From NCBI RefSeq assembly GCF_024529975.1, contig NZ_AP024897.1, positions 2,170,001-2,234,000 on the forward strand: DNA of 64,000 bases, written 5' to 3'. This document shows positions 47,068 through 56,335 of this stretch, in pieces. Position numbers and translations under genes: made by a program. How positions within the stretch are numbered: the stretch's first letter is position 1; every line of letters begins with the position of its first letter. Source of the stretch: Vibrio quintilis (lineage in GTDB: Bacteria; Pseudomonadota; Gammaproteobacteria; Enterobacterales; Vibrionaceae). Under the pieces are notes generated by a model. It was not told the DNA's origin, searched no databases, and saw nothing but the letters and a program-made list of their open reading frames with translations.

Positions 47068-47748
47068 ATGAAAAAAAACCGAGTTATCACCACCGAAGAT
47101 ATATTACTGAAACTTTGCCAGTCCGTATCCGGCGTTCTGAGTACAGCGACTTCAACCCAGGTCACCTACTCTGCCATGGTACAAAAGATTAACAAAACAG
47201 CGCTCAAACCTGATTTCGGATGTTTTGTCCTTTTTGATGGTGGCTTTTCGGGGTTAGTCGTCATCAACTTCACCTCCAAAGCCGCTTTGGAACTCTACAG
47301 TAGCTATATGAAAAATATGGGTATGCCTGAAGAAGAACTCGCCGTTTTACACACTTCAGATGAAGTGGGTGATGTTCTCGGGGAACTCATGAACCAGCTT
47401 GTCGGGGATTTTACCAATAAAATCCGTAAAGAATTGCAGACAAATATCACTCAGAACCAGCCTAAAATGCTTTCCCTGAATAAACAGGTTCTCCTTTCTG
47501 TCGATACCAACCTTGATCGTCCTCAGGCACGCCGGGTAACTTTTTCTACCGCAAAAAATAATATCTTCTATCTGGAACTGGCGATGGATAAAACCGAGTT
47601 CATTCAGTTGGAAGAATTTGAAATATCGGATGATGAAAGTCCCGACTCAATTATTGAATCGGCCAGGAAAGAATTTGCAGGGCCGGAACAAAAGAGTACA
47701 CCGGATGACGATGCTTCCAGTGATTTGCTGGACGAACTGGGCATTTAA
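47068..47748 (+). CDS. DUF3334 (CheX-like) protein
   Basis: A protein of about 226 residues that I assign to DUF3334. The central region resembles the CheX/CheC phosphatase fold: GCFVLFDGGFSGLVVINFTSKAALELYSSYM and SDEVGDVLGELMNQLVGDFTNKI, where the E-x2-N-like motif is present (GELMNQ). The C-terminus is acidic and disordered, rich in D, S and E. A signalling or chemotaxis-related role is plausible but not established. I start at MKKNRVITTED (47068); ATGs at 47056 and an in-frame upstream TTG are alternatives. Confidence 0.72.
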   Translation: MKKNRVITTEDILLKLCQSVSGVLSTATSTQVTYSAMVQKINKTALKPDFGCFVLFDGGFSGLVVINFTSKAALELYSSYMKNMGMPEEELAVLHTSDEVGDVLGELMNQLVGDFTNKIRKELQTNITQNQPKMLSLNKQVLLSVDTNLDRPQARRVTFSTAKNNIFYLELAMDKTEFIQLEEFEISDDESPDSIIESARKEFAGPEQKSTPDDDASSDLLDELGI

Positions 47749-47882
47749 TACCGGCTTTTTAAGGCAGTTTCCGGAAGTGCCGGCGATTTCACCGGTCAGC
47801 CGGAATGCTGCCTTTGCATTTCATACCGGAGACGTTAGAATGGTTGACTTTGCTCATCGTATTCAATCCCGTTTTAAGGTCA

Positions 47883-48566
47883 ATGGATAAACAAAAAGCC
47901 CTCAAAAAAATCGCAAAGTGTCTGGAGCTTGGTAATTCAGCCAACGTCAACGAAGCTGCCAGTGCCATCAAAATGGCACACCGCCTGATGTTGAAGTATG
48001 GACTGAATAAAGATGACATTGAATTCATCAAAATGGGGAAAACCCAGTCATCTCACCTCTTACCAGCCCAAATCAGCAATAATATTCTGCGCATCATACG
48101 TGGCATCAATACCCGGTTTGGTGTGGAAGCCGTCCTCCTCAATCATAAAGGCTTAAAACGCGTAGAATTCATCGGTGAAGCAGATCGGGCAATTTTTGCC
48201 GCATTTGCCTTTGATGTCATCTACCGGGAGATGAATGAGCAATCCGGACAGTTCCGTAACAGTTTCGCAGGCAGCGGCACCTCAAATACAGAGGTCGCAC
48301 GCAGAGTCAATTCATTTATATCCGGCTGGATTGAAGGCGCCCTGGAAAAACTTCCTGTGATTTCTCCCGATGAAGACGCCGTGAATAAGATCAATAATTA
48401 TATTGACCGGGAATTTAAGAATGTAGACCGGGAAACATTCAAAAAACAGCTCAAAGAAGCCATGAAAAATCTGACTGAAGATTATGAAACCGGGCTGAAA
48501 AAAGGACGTAAAATTTCTGTCAACCGTCCGATTGATGGTGCACAATCACCAAAAATGCTGAAATAA
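47883..48566 (+). CDS. DUF2786 domain protein
   Basis: A 227-residue protein. The N-terminal 40 residues (DKQKALKKIAKCLELGNSANVNEAASAIKMAHRLMLKYGL) are a standard DUF2786 helical domain, the kind also found in phage and plasmid-associated proteins. The C-terminal part is helical and highly charged (KKQLKEAMKNLTEDYETGLKKGRKISVNRP). Function is unknown. The open frame extends 26 codons upstream, but MDKQKAL is the homologous start, with AAGG just before. Confidence 0.78.
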   Translation: MDKQKALKKIAKCLELGNSANVNEAASAIKMAHRLMLKYGLNKDDIEFIKMGKTQSSHLLPAQISNNILRIIRGINTRFGVEAVLLNHKGLKRVEFIGEADRAIFAAFAFDVIYREMNEQSGQFRNSFAGSGTSNTEVARRVNSFISGWIEGALEKLPVISPDEDAVNKINNYIDREFKNVDRETFKKQLKEAMKNLTEDYETGLKKGRKISVNRPIDGAQSPKMLK

Positions 48567-48627
48567 TCTATACATGAGTGAAGAGTTACTATATTAATTA
48601 TAAAGATTCTCTTGGGGAGACATACCA

Positions 48628-49296
48628 TTGAAAAAGGTAACAACAGCTGTATTGATTGCCGCTCTGTTAACAGGGTGTCAGGCAACACAAAGACAAAATG
48701 CGACAACAGGTGAAATGGAAACTAATTCTGCAACCAAAGGTGCCATCATTGGTGCGATTTCGGGTGTTGTTGCCGGATTAGCCACAGGTGATAACGCAAC
48801 CGAACGCCGTCAGCATGCTCTTATCGGCGCTTTTGGCGGCGCTGCTGTCGGAGGTGGTATTGGCTATTATTTTGATCAACAGGAAGCGGCATTAAGGCAA
48901 TCTCTGATCAATTCTGGTGTTCAGGTTCAGCGGGTCGGAGAGAATGAATTACGGCTCATTATGAAAAATGGAATTGGGTTTAATACCAACTCATACCAGC
49001 TGAATTACAGTATTTACAATACCCTGAATGGCGTGGCTAAAATTCTGGTTGAATATCCGGAAACAAGCTTAGTCATTGAAGGCCACACTGACAGTACCGG
49101 CAGTGACCGGACCAACCAGGTTCTTTCTGAAAAACGTGCTGAGTCAGTCCGTCAGTACCTGGTCTCAAGAGGCGTAGCCGCAGGCCGGGCGATTGCAAGA
49201 GGATTAGGTGAACGACATCCAATTTGTTCTAACCTGAATAAACAGGGAAGGCAATGTAACCGCCGTGTCGAAATAAAAATCCTTCCTCTAAAATAA
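48628..49296 (+). CDS. OmpA-family outer-membrane lipoprotein (YiaD-like)
   Basis: A 222-residue lipoprotein: signal peptide with lipobox LLTGC (cysteine near residue 17), a glycine-rich YMGG/glycine-zipper segment (GAIIGAISGVVAGLA, GAFGGAAVGGGIGYYFD), then a C-terminal OmpA peptidoglycan-binding domain (VIEGHTDSTGSDRTNQVLSEKRAESVRQYL). It resembles YiaD and Pal-like proteins that anchor the outer membrane. The start codon is TTG at 48628 with GGGGAG upstream. A hairpin follows at 49310. Confidence 0.88.
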   Translation: MKKVTTAVLIAALLTGCQATQRQNATTGEMETNSATKGAIIGAISGVVAGLATGDNATERRQHALIGAFGGAAVGGGIGYYFDQQEAALRQSLINSGVQVQRVGENELRLIMKNGIGFNTNSYQLNYSIYNTLNGVAKILVEYPETSLVIEGHTDSTGSDRTNQVLSEKRAESVRQYLVSRGVAAGRAIARGLGERHPICSNLNKQGRQCNRRVEIKILPLK

Positions 49297-49309
49297 AAGT
49301 AAAGCAGAT

Positions 49310-49330
49310 CAGGGGAAATGACTTCCCCTG
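49310..49330 (+). terminator. Hairpin between the OmpA-like gene and the Sel1/J-domain gene
   Basis: CAGGGGAA (49310-49317) pairs with TTCCCCTG (49323-49330), loop ATGAC. It is followed by TATATAT rather than a T-run, so termination may be partial. It sits 13 bp after the OmpA-like stop codon. Confidence 0.55.
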
Positions 49331-49352
49331 TATATATCATGCAGGAGCTTGC

Positions 49353-50387
49353 TTGAAATTCATCATCCCCCTACTGTTTTTGATACTGACAACTTCCGTC
49401 AACGCTTCAGATTTTGAAACTGTTAAGAACCAGGCGATCGGGCGGGATAGTCAGGCACAGTATCAGTTGGGACAAATGTACCAACGCGGGGAAGGCGTAA
49501 AACAAGATGCTGCTCAGGCTTTTTACTGGATTGAACAGGCGGCAGAAAACGGAAACCCTCAGGCGCAGGCAGAAGTTGCTGAAGCCTATGTGACAGGCAA
49601 CGGCACCCCGCCGGATAACGAGCAGGCAGTTTACTGGCTTACTCTGCTCGCCACGAACGGCCATACCAGTGCACAGACCCGCCTCGGGCAGCTGTTTGAA
49701 CAAAAATCCCCTCAACTATCTCCGCAATCTCTGGCTTTGATCTGGTACCGGGTCGCTGCAACCAAAGATCCGGAGGCGGAACTTTTTTATAGCCAGCTAC
49801 TGGAAAAGCAGTTCAATCAACAGCGCGCTAAACAGATTTCTCAAATAAAATTATTAGATAAATTACTGGTTACCCCGGAAAATACGCCGGCAGAAGAGAA
49901 AATAACACCGCCGGCTCCTGCCAGACAAAACTCAGGAGAGCTGATCAGTAACGGACTGATTTGGGGGAGCTTACTGACGCTGTTTCTGATCATTGTCATG
50001 GTGCTCAAACAGCTGGTTTTGAAAAAACAGAAAATCTATCAGCAAAATACTGACATTCAATCGAAAAAACTTTCAGAACAACAACTAACGATAAAAAAAC
50101 AGAAGCAACAACTTGCGGCCCTGTTTCAGGAAGTCAAAAAACTTCAGCATCAGATACAGTCTGGCAAAAAAGCCGGTGGAACAGCAACACCGCCATCTTC
50201 TCAAAAACTGGAACTGGCTTGTGCATTATTCGGCTATCAACCGAATCAGATTCCCGAAATGAAACAAATTAAACTACGTTACAAACAGTTGAGTAAGATA
50301 TATCATCCTGATTTAAAAGGCAGTGATGATGAGATGAAACGACTCAATCAATCCCTGAAAGTTATTCTTGCCCATCTGAAGCAGTAA
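49353..50387 (+). CDS. Sel1-repeat protein with transmembrane helix, coiled coil and C-terminal J-like domain
   Basis: A 344-residue protein of unusual layout. The signal peptide is residues 1-18 (ending NASD). Sel1/TPR-like repeats span about 25-150 (AQYQLGQMYQRGEGVKQDAAQAFYWIEQAAENGNPQAQ and two more). A transmembrane helix lies at about 200-220 and a lysine/glutamine-rich coiled coil at 225-275. A C-terminal segment contains YKQLSKIYHPDLKG, with the HPD motif of J domains. So the Sel1 part should be periplasmic and the J part cytoplasmic, where it could recruit DnaK. The start is TTG at 49353 with AGGAG upstream. Not a family I can name. Confidence 0.75.
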   Translation: MKFIIPLLFLILTTSVNASDFETVKNQAIGRDSQAQYQLGQMYQRGEGVKQDAAQAFYWIEQAAENGNPQAQAEVAEAYVTGNGTPPDNEQAVYWLTLLATNGHTSAQTRLGQLFEQKSPQLSPQSLALIWYRVAATKDPEAELFYSQLLEKQFNQQRAKQISQIKLLDKLLVTPENTPAEEKITPPAPARQNSGELISNGLIWGSLLTLFLIIVMVLKQLVLKKQKIYQQNTDIQSKKLSEQQLTIKKQKQQLAALFQEVKKLQHQIQSGKKAGGTATPPSSQKLELACALFGYQPNQIPEMKQIKLRYKQLSKIYHPDLKGSDDEMKRLNQSLKVILAHLKQ

Positions 50388-50518
50388 AGTCACAAAATAT
50401 TGTGCCTCTTATGTCTCCGGTACTTTTCCGGATGTACATGAATCTTTCATCAAAATTAAATCTTTTCATCACCTGAGCCGATTAAGTTTAAAGTGTATTT
50501 ATACAAGAGGATTAAATC

Positions 50519-50722
50519 ATGTTTATGATTGAAGGTGTCTGTGACTGGTGTAAGCAACCATCTTTGCTGACACCACATCAGTATCTGGATGGGAAAGTAT
50601 ACTGTTCATGCAAAGATTGTTACGAATTTGCCTGTATGGATGTACGCCTTTATAACCAGGAAGAAGAAGCGGCTCAATTCAGAACCCGGCCGAAATTTTC
50701 AGCCCAGCCGACACCAGCCTGA
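50519..50722 (+). CDS. Small cysteine-rich protein, 67 residues
   Basis: Not recognised. It has two cysteine pairs, CDWC near the N-terminus and CSCKDC in the middle, spaced like a zinc ribbon, then one further cysteine (FACMD) and an acidic stretch (NQEEEAAQF). The ribosome-binding site is good (AGAGGA, 7 nt). It lies between the Sel1/J protein gene and the sulA-like gene, with a terminator at 50832. Function unknown; metal or nucleic-acid binding is only a guess. Confidence 0.6.
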   Translation: MFMIEGVCDWCKQPSLLTPHQYLDGKVYCSCKDCYEFACMDVRLYNQEEEAAQFRTRPKFSAQPTPA

Positions 50723-50831
50723 GCATTTACCTTTTTTATCAGTTCTCCTTCCTATGCCTGAACAGAAACGTCAGGCTTATCCGGAACCATACAATTCCGT
50801 ATTCTTTCCTATGAAGAATGACATCATACAG

Positions 50832-50869
50832 AGAGCCAGCCCGAAAGAGATCATCTGGCTCTTTTCTCT
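50832..50869 (+). terminator. Terminator after the small cysteine-rich gene
   Basis: AGAGCCAG (50832-50839) pairs with CTGGCTCT (50855-50862), followed by TTTCTCTT. It closes the transcript before the SOS promoter of the sulA-like gene. Confidence 0.7.
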
Positions 50870-50930
50870 TTGCCTGCGCATTGACCTGATGATATATACA
50901 GCACTTTGTCTGTTATTCAGACAATTTTGC

Positions 50931-50982
50931 TTGATCATTCCCTTCACCTGTAATACTGTATAAAAATACAGTATTACAGGTG
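50931..50982 (+). promoter_or_regulatory. SOS promoter with consensus LexA box before the sulA-like gene
   Basis: TACTGTATAAAAATACAGTA (50954-50973) fits the gammaproteobacterial LexA box CTGT-N8-ACAG exactly. It is nested in a larger perfect palindrome whose 16-bp arms cover 50945-50960 and 50967-50982. A sigma-70 promoter overlaps it: TTGATC (50931-50936), 17-bp spacer, TACTGT (50954-50959). LexA binding would block RNA polymerase directly. The gene starts 7 bp after the palindrome. Confidence 0.92.
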
Positions 50983-50989
50983 AACGACT

Positions 50990-51391
50990 ATGTATATGAG
51001 ACACTCAAAGAAAACAGATGCATCAAAGCCGGACAGTCACCCGATCAACTACGACAATGTAACATACTGCTCATTGCAGGGAGCCAGCCAGCGGCTGGAG
51101 CATCTGGAATCTGTTCGTCAATGGATATTAATTACCTCTGAATGTCCCCGTCCTGGTGTAAACCTGCTGTCTTCATCTCAGATGTTATGCCAGAAAACCA
51201 TACAGCTAAGGCCTTCACGGGTCATGAGTGAATATGAAGTTGTCATGAAAGCCATTCGCTCAGGTAATGCCTGCGCGGTGATGGCATCAGACCAGTTTAC
51301 ACCGCAACAACAAGCCAGATTAGGCCGCCTGTCTAAACTATATCGGTGTGAAATATTTTTTACCCGCAGCGATCATCAGCCGTTGCATTAA
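50990..51391 (+). CDS. sulA: SulA-like SOS cell division inhibitor
   Basis: A 133-residue protein, shorter than E. coli SulA (169). The second half follows the SulA pattern: RQWILITSECPRPG, then LSSSQMLCQKTIQLRPSR, then MSEYEVVMKAIRSGNACAVMASDQFTPQQQARL, corresponding to VESMVRALRTGNYSVVIGW of E. coli. SulA binds FtsZ and halts division during DNA damage. The LexA box directly upstream strongly supports the call, which the divergent protein sequence alone would leave open. Start at 50990; an ATG two codons later is possible. Confidence 0.78.
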   Translation: MYMRHSKKTDASKPDSHPINYDNVTYCSLQGASQRLEHLESVRQWILITSECPRPGVNLLSSSQMLCQKTIQLRPSRVMSEYEVVMKAIRSGNACAVMASDQFTPQQQARLGRLSKLYRCEIFFTRSDHQPLH

Positions 51392-51412
51392 ACCCGGCTC
51401 CTGTTAAACGCC

Positions 51413-51922
51413 TTACTGTTGGACCCAAATCAGCTGGTTGGTATCAAATCCGAGCTGTTGTGACATATCAACAAAGGTCTGTCTGACTTCCGGGGAAACC
51501 TCTGGTGAACGGGACAACAGCCACAGATAAGAGGTATCAGGCCCGGATACAAACGCGTATTGATATTGTTCGTGGTCCAGACCGAACACAATGTATGAAC
51601 CAAAAAATGGTCCGAAGAACGAAACTTTCAAATACCCCCTATCGGCAGACTCAACAAAATACGCCCGGCCTTCTGCTTCCTTCCAGGTATTTTTTTCCGG
51701 TGAAAAACCCTTATTCAATACAGAAACGCCGCCATCATCCCTGAGTTGGTAGGTTGCCGTCACTTTTTCCAGTCCCCTTTCAAAGGAATGATCTAATCGC
51801 GCAATTTCATACCATGTTCCCAGATAACGATTGAGTTCAAATCCCCGAACCGGCTCTACAGAATCCGGCATCCCGGTACATCCGGACAATAAAAACAAAA
51901 TACACCACATCAAAAACTTCAT
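51413..51922 (-). CDS. blc: Outer membrane lipocalin Blc
   Basis: A 169-residue lipoprotein lipocalin. The lipobox is LLSGC (cysteine about residue 15). The lipocalin signature is NRYLGTWYEIARLDHSFERGLEKVTATYQL, with the invariant G-x-W near strand A. FGSYIVFGLDHEQYQYAFVSGP and the terminal YLWLLSRSPEV also fit Blc. E. coli Blc (177) binds lysophospholipids and is stress induced. It is convergent with the sulA-like gene, with a 21-bp gap. Confidence 0.93.
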   Translation of the reverse strand: MKFLMWCILFLLSGCTGMPDSVEPVRGFELNRYLGTWYEIARLDHSFERGLEKVTATYQLRDDGGVSVLNKGFSPEKNTWKEAEGRAYFVESADRGYLKVSFFGPFFGSYIVFGLDHEQYQYAFVSGPDTSYLWLLSRSPEVSPEVRQTFVDMSQQLGFDTNQLIWVQQ

Positions 51923-52129
51923 GCTTCCCTCCGGAGATATGCCATCAATAAAAGATCATCTCCTTTATAATAACCGACCATGCTTCTGTTTGTGTGTTCC
52001 GAACTCACTTTGGTCATAAAACAAGTAATAACGCGGATGAGTTTGTTTGAGTGAGAGATCAGAAACAAAGCCTTATTTACATTCAAATGAAACTTTTGGC
52101 TAAAGAATAACCTGTGACAGGACGAACCA

Positions 52130-52145
52130 AAGCAAACGTTTGCTT
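52130..52145. promoter_or_regulatory. PurR operator upstream of purC
   Basis: AAGCAAACGTTTGCTT is a perfect 16-bp palindrome matching the PurR box consensus (A-GCAAACGTTTGC-T). It lies 146 bp before purC. PurR with hypoxanthine or guanine would repress the gene. The match is seen; regulation follows from known PurR sites. Confidence 0.88.
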
Positions 52146-52290
52146 TTTCTCTGGCAGTCATCATCAGTTCTGGTATTATGCGCTCACCATAGATATCTGA
52201 GGTCTGTTGTACTTCGGTAATACATTTTTGTTCAGCAGAGACCCAGATTATCGCTGTTTATCGTTTTGGTGATTAAATAGGAATATCCAT

Positions 52291-53394
52291 ATGAGTCTTG
52301 CAGATCAGGTTCTTTCCATCAATGATGATCTTCCCATCCGGACAGACAAACCCGTTCACAGCGGAAAAGTCCGTTCAGTTTACTGGCTTAGTGATAGCGA
52401 CAGTCGTCGTCTTATCCAGGAAAAGGGCTATGATGTTGCACCTGATGCCCCGCTGGCCATCATGGTTATCAGTGATCGGATATCAGCTTTTGACTGTATC
52501 TGGCATGCAGAAGGCGGAATTCATGGCGTTCCGGGTAAAGGCGCCGCTTTAAATGCGATTTCAAGCCACTGGTTTCAATTATTTAAAGACAACGGGCTGG
52601 CAGATAGTCATATTCTGGACATTCCCCATCCTTTTGTCTGGATTGTACAAAAGGCGAAACCCATCAAGATAGAAGCGATTTGCCGGCAATATATCACAGG
52701 GTCAATGTGGCGCGCTTATGAAAAGGGAGAACGCGAATTCTGTGGTATCCATCTGCCGGAAGGACTGGAAAAAGACAAGAAACTACCTGAAATCCTGATG
52801 ACACCATCAACCAAAGGAATCCTGAAAGGTATTCCGGACGTTCCGGAAGCCGATGATGTCAATATCACCCGCCGTAACATTGAAGACAACTATCGCGCAT
52901 TCAACTTTAGCCGGTCTCAGGATATCGATCTCTATGAAACATTGTTAAAACAAGGCTTTCATGTGATCAGCCAGTCTCTGGAAAAACTCGGACAAATTTT
53001 TGTTGATACAAAATTTGAGTTTGGATATGTCACGAACGCGGCCGGTCAGGAAAAATTAATCTATATGGATGAAGTCGGCACACCGGATTCATCCAGAATC
53101 TGGGATCAAACCAGTTATCAGCAGGGAAAAATTGTAGAGAACTCAAAAGAAGGTTTTCGCCAGTTTTTACTACAGTATTTTCCGGATCCTGACATTCTTC
53201 TGAATAAAAACCGGATGCAGGAAAGAGAAGCATTAGCGAAAAACAATGCTCTGCCGCTGCAGGCAATCATGGATGTTTCAGAAACTTACACCAGCATTGC
53301 TGAAAAAATTACCGGACAACCTGTCCATTTAGCGGACAACCCGAAACAGGAAATTATTGATATTCTTGCATCAGGTTACGGATTAATTGCTTAA
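52291..53394 (+). CDS. purC: Phosphoribosylaminoimidazole-succinocarboxamide synthase (long type)
   Basis: A 367-residue SAICAR synthetase, catalysing the ATP-dependent ligation of aspartate to CAIR in purine synthesis. It is the longer form typical of vibrios (E. coli PurC has 237). Motifs: [11 protein letters not shown] at the N-terminus, [33 protein letters not shown] and [17 protein letters not shown]. The start at 52291 has AGGAATATCC upstream. It is expressed alone behind a PurR box; a terminator follows at 53445. Confidence 0.95.
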   Translation: MSLADQVLSINDDLPIRTDKPVHSGKVRSVYWLSDSDSRRLIQEKGYDVAPDAPLAIMVISDRISAFDCIWHAEGGIHGVPGKGAALNAISSHWFQLFKDNGLADSHILDIPHPFVWIVQKAKPIKIEAICRQYITGSMWRAYEKGEREFCGIHLPEGLEKDKKLPEILMTPSTKGILKGIPDVPEADDVNITRRNIEDNYRAFNFSRSQDIDLYETLLKQGFHVISQSLEKLGQIFVDTKFEFGYVTNAAGQEKLIYMDEVGTPDSSRIWDQTSYQQGKIVENSKEGFRQFLLQYFPDPDILLNKNRMQEREALAKNNALPLQAIMDVSETYTSIAEKITGQPVHLADNPKQEIIDILASGYGLIA

Positions 53395-53403
53395 TTTCTC
53401 AAA

Positions 53404-53442
53404 ATATCCCCAAACAATCTGAAGATACAGATTGTTTGACTA
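53404..53442. repeat. Dispersed hairpin repeat, partly degenerate copy
   Basis: CAAACAATCTG (53411-53421) pairs with CAGATTGTTTG (53428-53438), loop AAGATA. The outer arms (ATATCCC/GACTACA) have decayed. It lies directly after purC and before its terminator. Confidence 0.75.
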
Positions 53443-53444
53443 CA

Positions 53445-53467
53445 GGGTGGTTGCACAAACCACCCTT
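53445..53467 (+). terminator. Terminator of purC
   Basis: GGGTGGTT (53445-53452) pairs with AACCACCC (53458-53465), loop GCACA, followed by TTT. It lies just after the repeat copy at 53404 and before the convergent hypothetical gene. Confidence 0.75.
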
Positions 53468-53486
53468 TCAAATGGCAAGATGCAAA

Positions 53487-53867
53487 TTATAATTGTATTT
53501 TCAGCTCATCAACCTCCTGAATTAAATGCACAATCAATTCACTGTGCGATTCAATGTCCTGTAACTGTGACTCATCCAACGCATAAGGCATCATAATTTT
53601 TAACTCATGGATTCCTTCTGATTTTGCTATTTTGAGCAGCGTTAATAAATTCAGTTCATCACTGTAATGCATCGATAAGTAATGCATCGCATTCTGCCAC
53701 AACCGCTCTTCAGGACTTAATTTCACTTTTGCTGACACAAAAGATTTCAAACGCCCCGATAAGCAGACAGACTGAATCGCTTCAAAAAATGTCCATTTTT
53801 TTAATGTCAGTGCCTCCAGGAAGGATGTGTAGTCAAACACTGCACGGACCTGATGAAACTGTTCCAT
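53487..53867 (-). CDS. Hypothetical protein, 126 residues
   Basis: Not recognised. It is soluble and mostly helical, leucine- and acid-rich, ending in a helix with alternating hydrophobics (ELIVHLIQEVDELKIQL). The start has a strong ribosome-binding site (GGGGGAA, 5 nt), so it is likely expressed. It converges with purC and diverges from maeA. Confidence 0.68.
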   Translation of the reverse strand: MEQFHQVRAVFDYTSFLEALTLKKWTFFEAIQSVCLSGRLKSFVSAKVKLSPEERLWQNAMHYLSMHYSDELNLLTLLKIAKSEGIHELKIMMPYALDESQLQDIESHSELIVHLIQEVDELKIQL

Positions 53868-54205
53868 TTCGTTCCCCCTGACGAAAGTGAAAACAACCCA
53901 TTAACTATTAGTCATCCAGCGATATATGCAACTGGATATGAAAAAATAATCTTTTATATCTCTTCTTTCTAAGTCATCCGAATATCAGTCAAAACCTGGT
54001 AACAAAGACCAAACAATATTTGTACTGCAAGTATACTTTTTGTTTATTTTTTTCTTGTGAAAACAACATTTCCACCCCACGCTCCCCCTGCCAGACCCTA
54101 TTGAACCATTACTCAGTTAACGCTTTATCGTTTCAGCCATTTACAACACTACGGACTCTCCGTAAAATTTCGGACTCCCTTCATCCTTCATTACAAAGGC
54201 AGAAA
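53868..54205. other. Divergent promoter region between the hypothetical gene and maeA
   Basis: About 340 bp without a gene. The maeA open frame continues upstream to 54020, but that stretch does not match the family and lacks a ribosome-binding site. No operator or hairpin that I can name is present. Confidence 0.35.
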
Positions 54206-55894
54206 ATGAACAACGAAAAACGTCCTTTATATATCTCTTATGCTGGCTCAACACTTCTCAGTACCCCACTTCTGAACAAAGGCGCCGCGTTTACCGAAGA
54301 AGAAAGACAATCTTTCAACCTTGGCGGGCTCCTTCCTGAAGCAACGGAAACAATTGAAGAACAAGCTGTACGTGCCTACCAACAGTACTGTAATTTTGAA
54401 AACGATATCGATAAGCATATTTATCTCAGAGGTATTCAGGACACAAACGAAACACTGTATTACCGGCTGGTTCAAAACCATATTACAGAAATGATGCCTA
54501 TCATCTATACACCGACTGTCGGCGCAGCATGTGAGAATTTTTCTAATATCTATCGCCGGGGCCGCGGGTTGTTTGTCTCCTACCCTAACCGCGATAAAAT
54601 TGATGACATCCTGAATAATGCTTCTAATCACAATGTGAAGGTCATTGTCGTCACGGATGGTGAACGAATCCTTGGTCTGGGAGATCAGGGAATCGGTGGA
54701 ATGGGTATTCCAATCGGAAAATTATCTTTATACACAGCCTGTGGCGGTATCAGCCCTGCGTATACCTTGCCGATCGTTCTCGATGTCGGTACAAATAACC
54801 CGCAACGTCTGGCCGACCCAATGTACATGGGATGGCGCCATCCCCGTATTACCGGTGCTGAATATGATGCTTTCGTCGAAGAGTTCATTCAGGCAGTCCT
54901 GCGCCGCTGGCCAAATACGTTGATTCAGTTTGAAGACTTTGCACAGAAAAATGCAATGCCATTACTTGAACGGTACAAAGACCGGATTTGCTGCTTCAAT
55001 GATGACATTCAGGGGACGGCAGCGGTCACCGTCGGTTCATTGCTGGCGGCATGTAAAGCGGCCGGCAGCAAATTGTCTCAGCAGCGTGTGACATTCCTTG
55101 GTGCAGGGTCCGCTGGTTGTGGCATTGCTGAAGCTATTATTGCGCAAATGGTCTCGGAAGGCATCAGTGATAAACAGGCTCGCTCGCAGGTCTATATGGT
55201 TGATCGCTGGGGACTCTTACAGGAAGGCATGCCGAACCTGCTTGATTTCCAACAGCGTCTGGTTCAGAAGAAAACCGGCACGAAAAAATGGAAAGAATCA
55301 GCGAATGGTTATTCTTTACTTGACGTTGTCAGAGAAGCTAAACCAACCATTCTGATTGGTGTATCCGGCGCACCTGGTTTATTCAGCGAAGAGATTATCC
55401 GGGAAATGCATCAGCACTGTCCCCGCCCGATTATCTTCCCGCTTTCAAATCCAACCAGCCGTGTTGAAGCTCTGCCAGCCGATATTATGGCCTGGACCAA
55501 CGGTGAAGCACTTGTGGCAACAGGTAGTCCTTTCGACCCGGTTACAATTAACGGCAATACATACGCTATTGTTCAATGTAACAACAGCTATATCTTCCCG
55601 GGAATCGGATTAGGTGTTCTGGCGACACATGCCAAACGTGTGACTGATGAAATGCTGATGGAATCCAGCCGCGCACTTGCTGAATGTTCTCCAATGGCGC
55701 TGAATGGAAGCGGGCCGCTTCTGCCGCCTCTTGAAGAAATTCATATTGTTTCCAAAAAGATTGCTTTTGCTGTCGGTAAAAAAGCCATTGAGCAGGGTGT
55801 TGCTGAAAAAATTACCGATGAAGCACTGGAACAGTCGATTGAACGTAACTTTTGGCAACCGGCTTACCGCCACTACAAACGGGTTGCTTTCTGA
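54206..55894 (+). CDS. maeA: NAD-dependent malic enzyme
   Basis: A 562-residue oxidative malate decarboxylase (malate + NAD+ to pyruvate + CO2 + NADH); E. coli MaeA has 565. Family blocks: [54 protein letters not shown]; metal ligands in [10 protein letters not shown] and [16 protein letters not shown] site [17 protein letters not shown]. The frame starts much earlier, but [15 protein letters not shown] at 54206 is the homologous start, with AAAGG upstream. Transcribed alone; a strong terminator follows at 55966. Confidence 0.96.
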   Translation: MNNEKRPLYISYAGSTLLSTPLLNKGAAFTEEERQSFNLGGLLPEATETIEEQAVRAYQQYCNFENDIDKHIYLRGIQDTNETLYYRLVQNHITEMMPIIYTPTVGAACENFSNIYRRGRGLFVSYPNRDKIDDILNNASNHNVKVIVVTDGERILGLGDQGIGGMGIPIGKLSLYTACGGISPAYTLPIVLDVGTNNPQRLADPMYMGWRHPRITGAEYDAFVEEFIQAVLRRWPNTLIQFEDFAQKNAMPLLERYKDRICCFNDDIQGTAAVTVGSLLAACKAAGSKLSQQRVTFLGAGSAGCGIAEAIIAQMVSEGISDKQARSQVYMVDRWGLLQEGMPNLLDFQQRLVQKKTGTKKWKESANGYSLLDVVREAKPTILIGVSGAPGLFSEEIIREMHQHCPRPIIFPLSNPTSRVEALPADIMAWTNGEALVATGSPFDPVTINGNTYAIVQCNNSYIFPGIGLGVLATHAKRVTDEMLMESSRALAECSPMALNGSGPLLPPLEEIHIVSKKIAFAVGKKAIEQGVAEKITDEALEQSIERNFWQPAYRHYKRVAF

Positions 55895-55965
55895 TTGAGT
55901 TCATAAATATGTCTGAATTTCCGGTGATCAACGTATGGATTTGATCCTCATCCGGAGATAAACTG

Positions 55966-55997
55966 AAGCCTCTTATTATAAGAGGCTTTATTTTTTT
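55966..55997 (+). terminator. Rho-independent terminator of maeA
   Basis: AAGCCTCTTA (55966-55975) pairs with TAAGAGGCTT (55979-55988), loop TTA, followed by a run of nine mostly T bases. It lies 71 bp after the maeA stop and just before the DUF3392 gene. Confidence 0.93.
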
Positions 55998-56011
55998 AAA
56001 GAGATGACAAT

Positions 56012-56335
56012 ATGATTCAGTTTTTCAACCCCGCCGGGCAGTATATTGCGCCTTATCTCAGTGAAATATCAACAGCATTTATCGCTTGTTTATTAGTCAT
56101 GCTGGGCGGAGAAATCAATACTTTTTTACGTCAGGCACTTGGTAACCAGCACTTTATCATCCGTACGCTTGCCTTTATTATCCTCAACGCATTTGGCTAC
56201 GGATTTATCATTGTAAAACTAAGCCCTGACCTCGCACAGATACTTGAACACCTTGAAAAAGGTATGATGTTTTTACTTGTCATCGCGAGTTTTATTGGCA
56301 TAGGCTTATGGGCACAGAAAAACCGACATATATAA
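56012..56335 (+). CDS. DUF3392 family membrane protein
   Basis: A 107-residue protein with three predicted helices. The central sequence AFIACLLVMLGGEINTFLRQALGNQHFIIRTLAFIILNAFGYGFIIVK is the DUF3392 pattern that I know from Vibrio. Function is unknown. Its end overlaps the sanA open frame by 28 bp, so the two are probably co-translated. Confidence 0.8.
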   Translation: MIQFFNPAGQYIAPYLSEISTAFIACLLVMLGGEINTFLRQALGNQHFIIRTLAFIILNAFGYGFIIVKLSPDLAQILEHLEKGMMFLLVIASFIGIGLWAQKNRHI

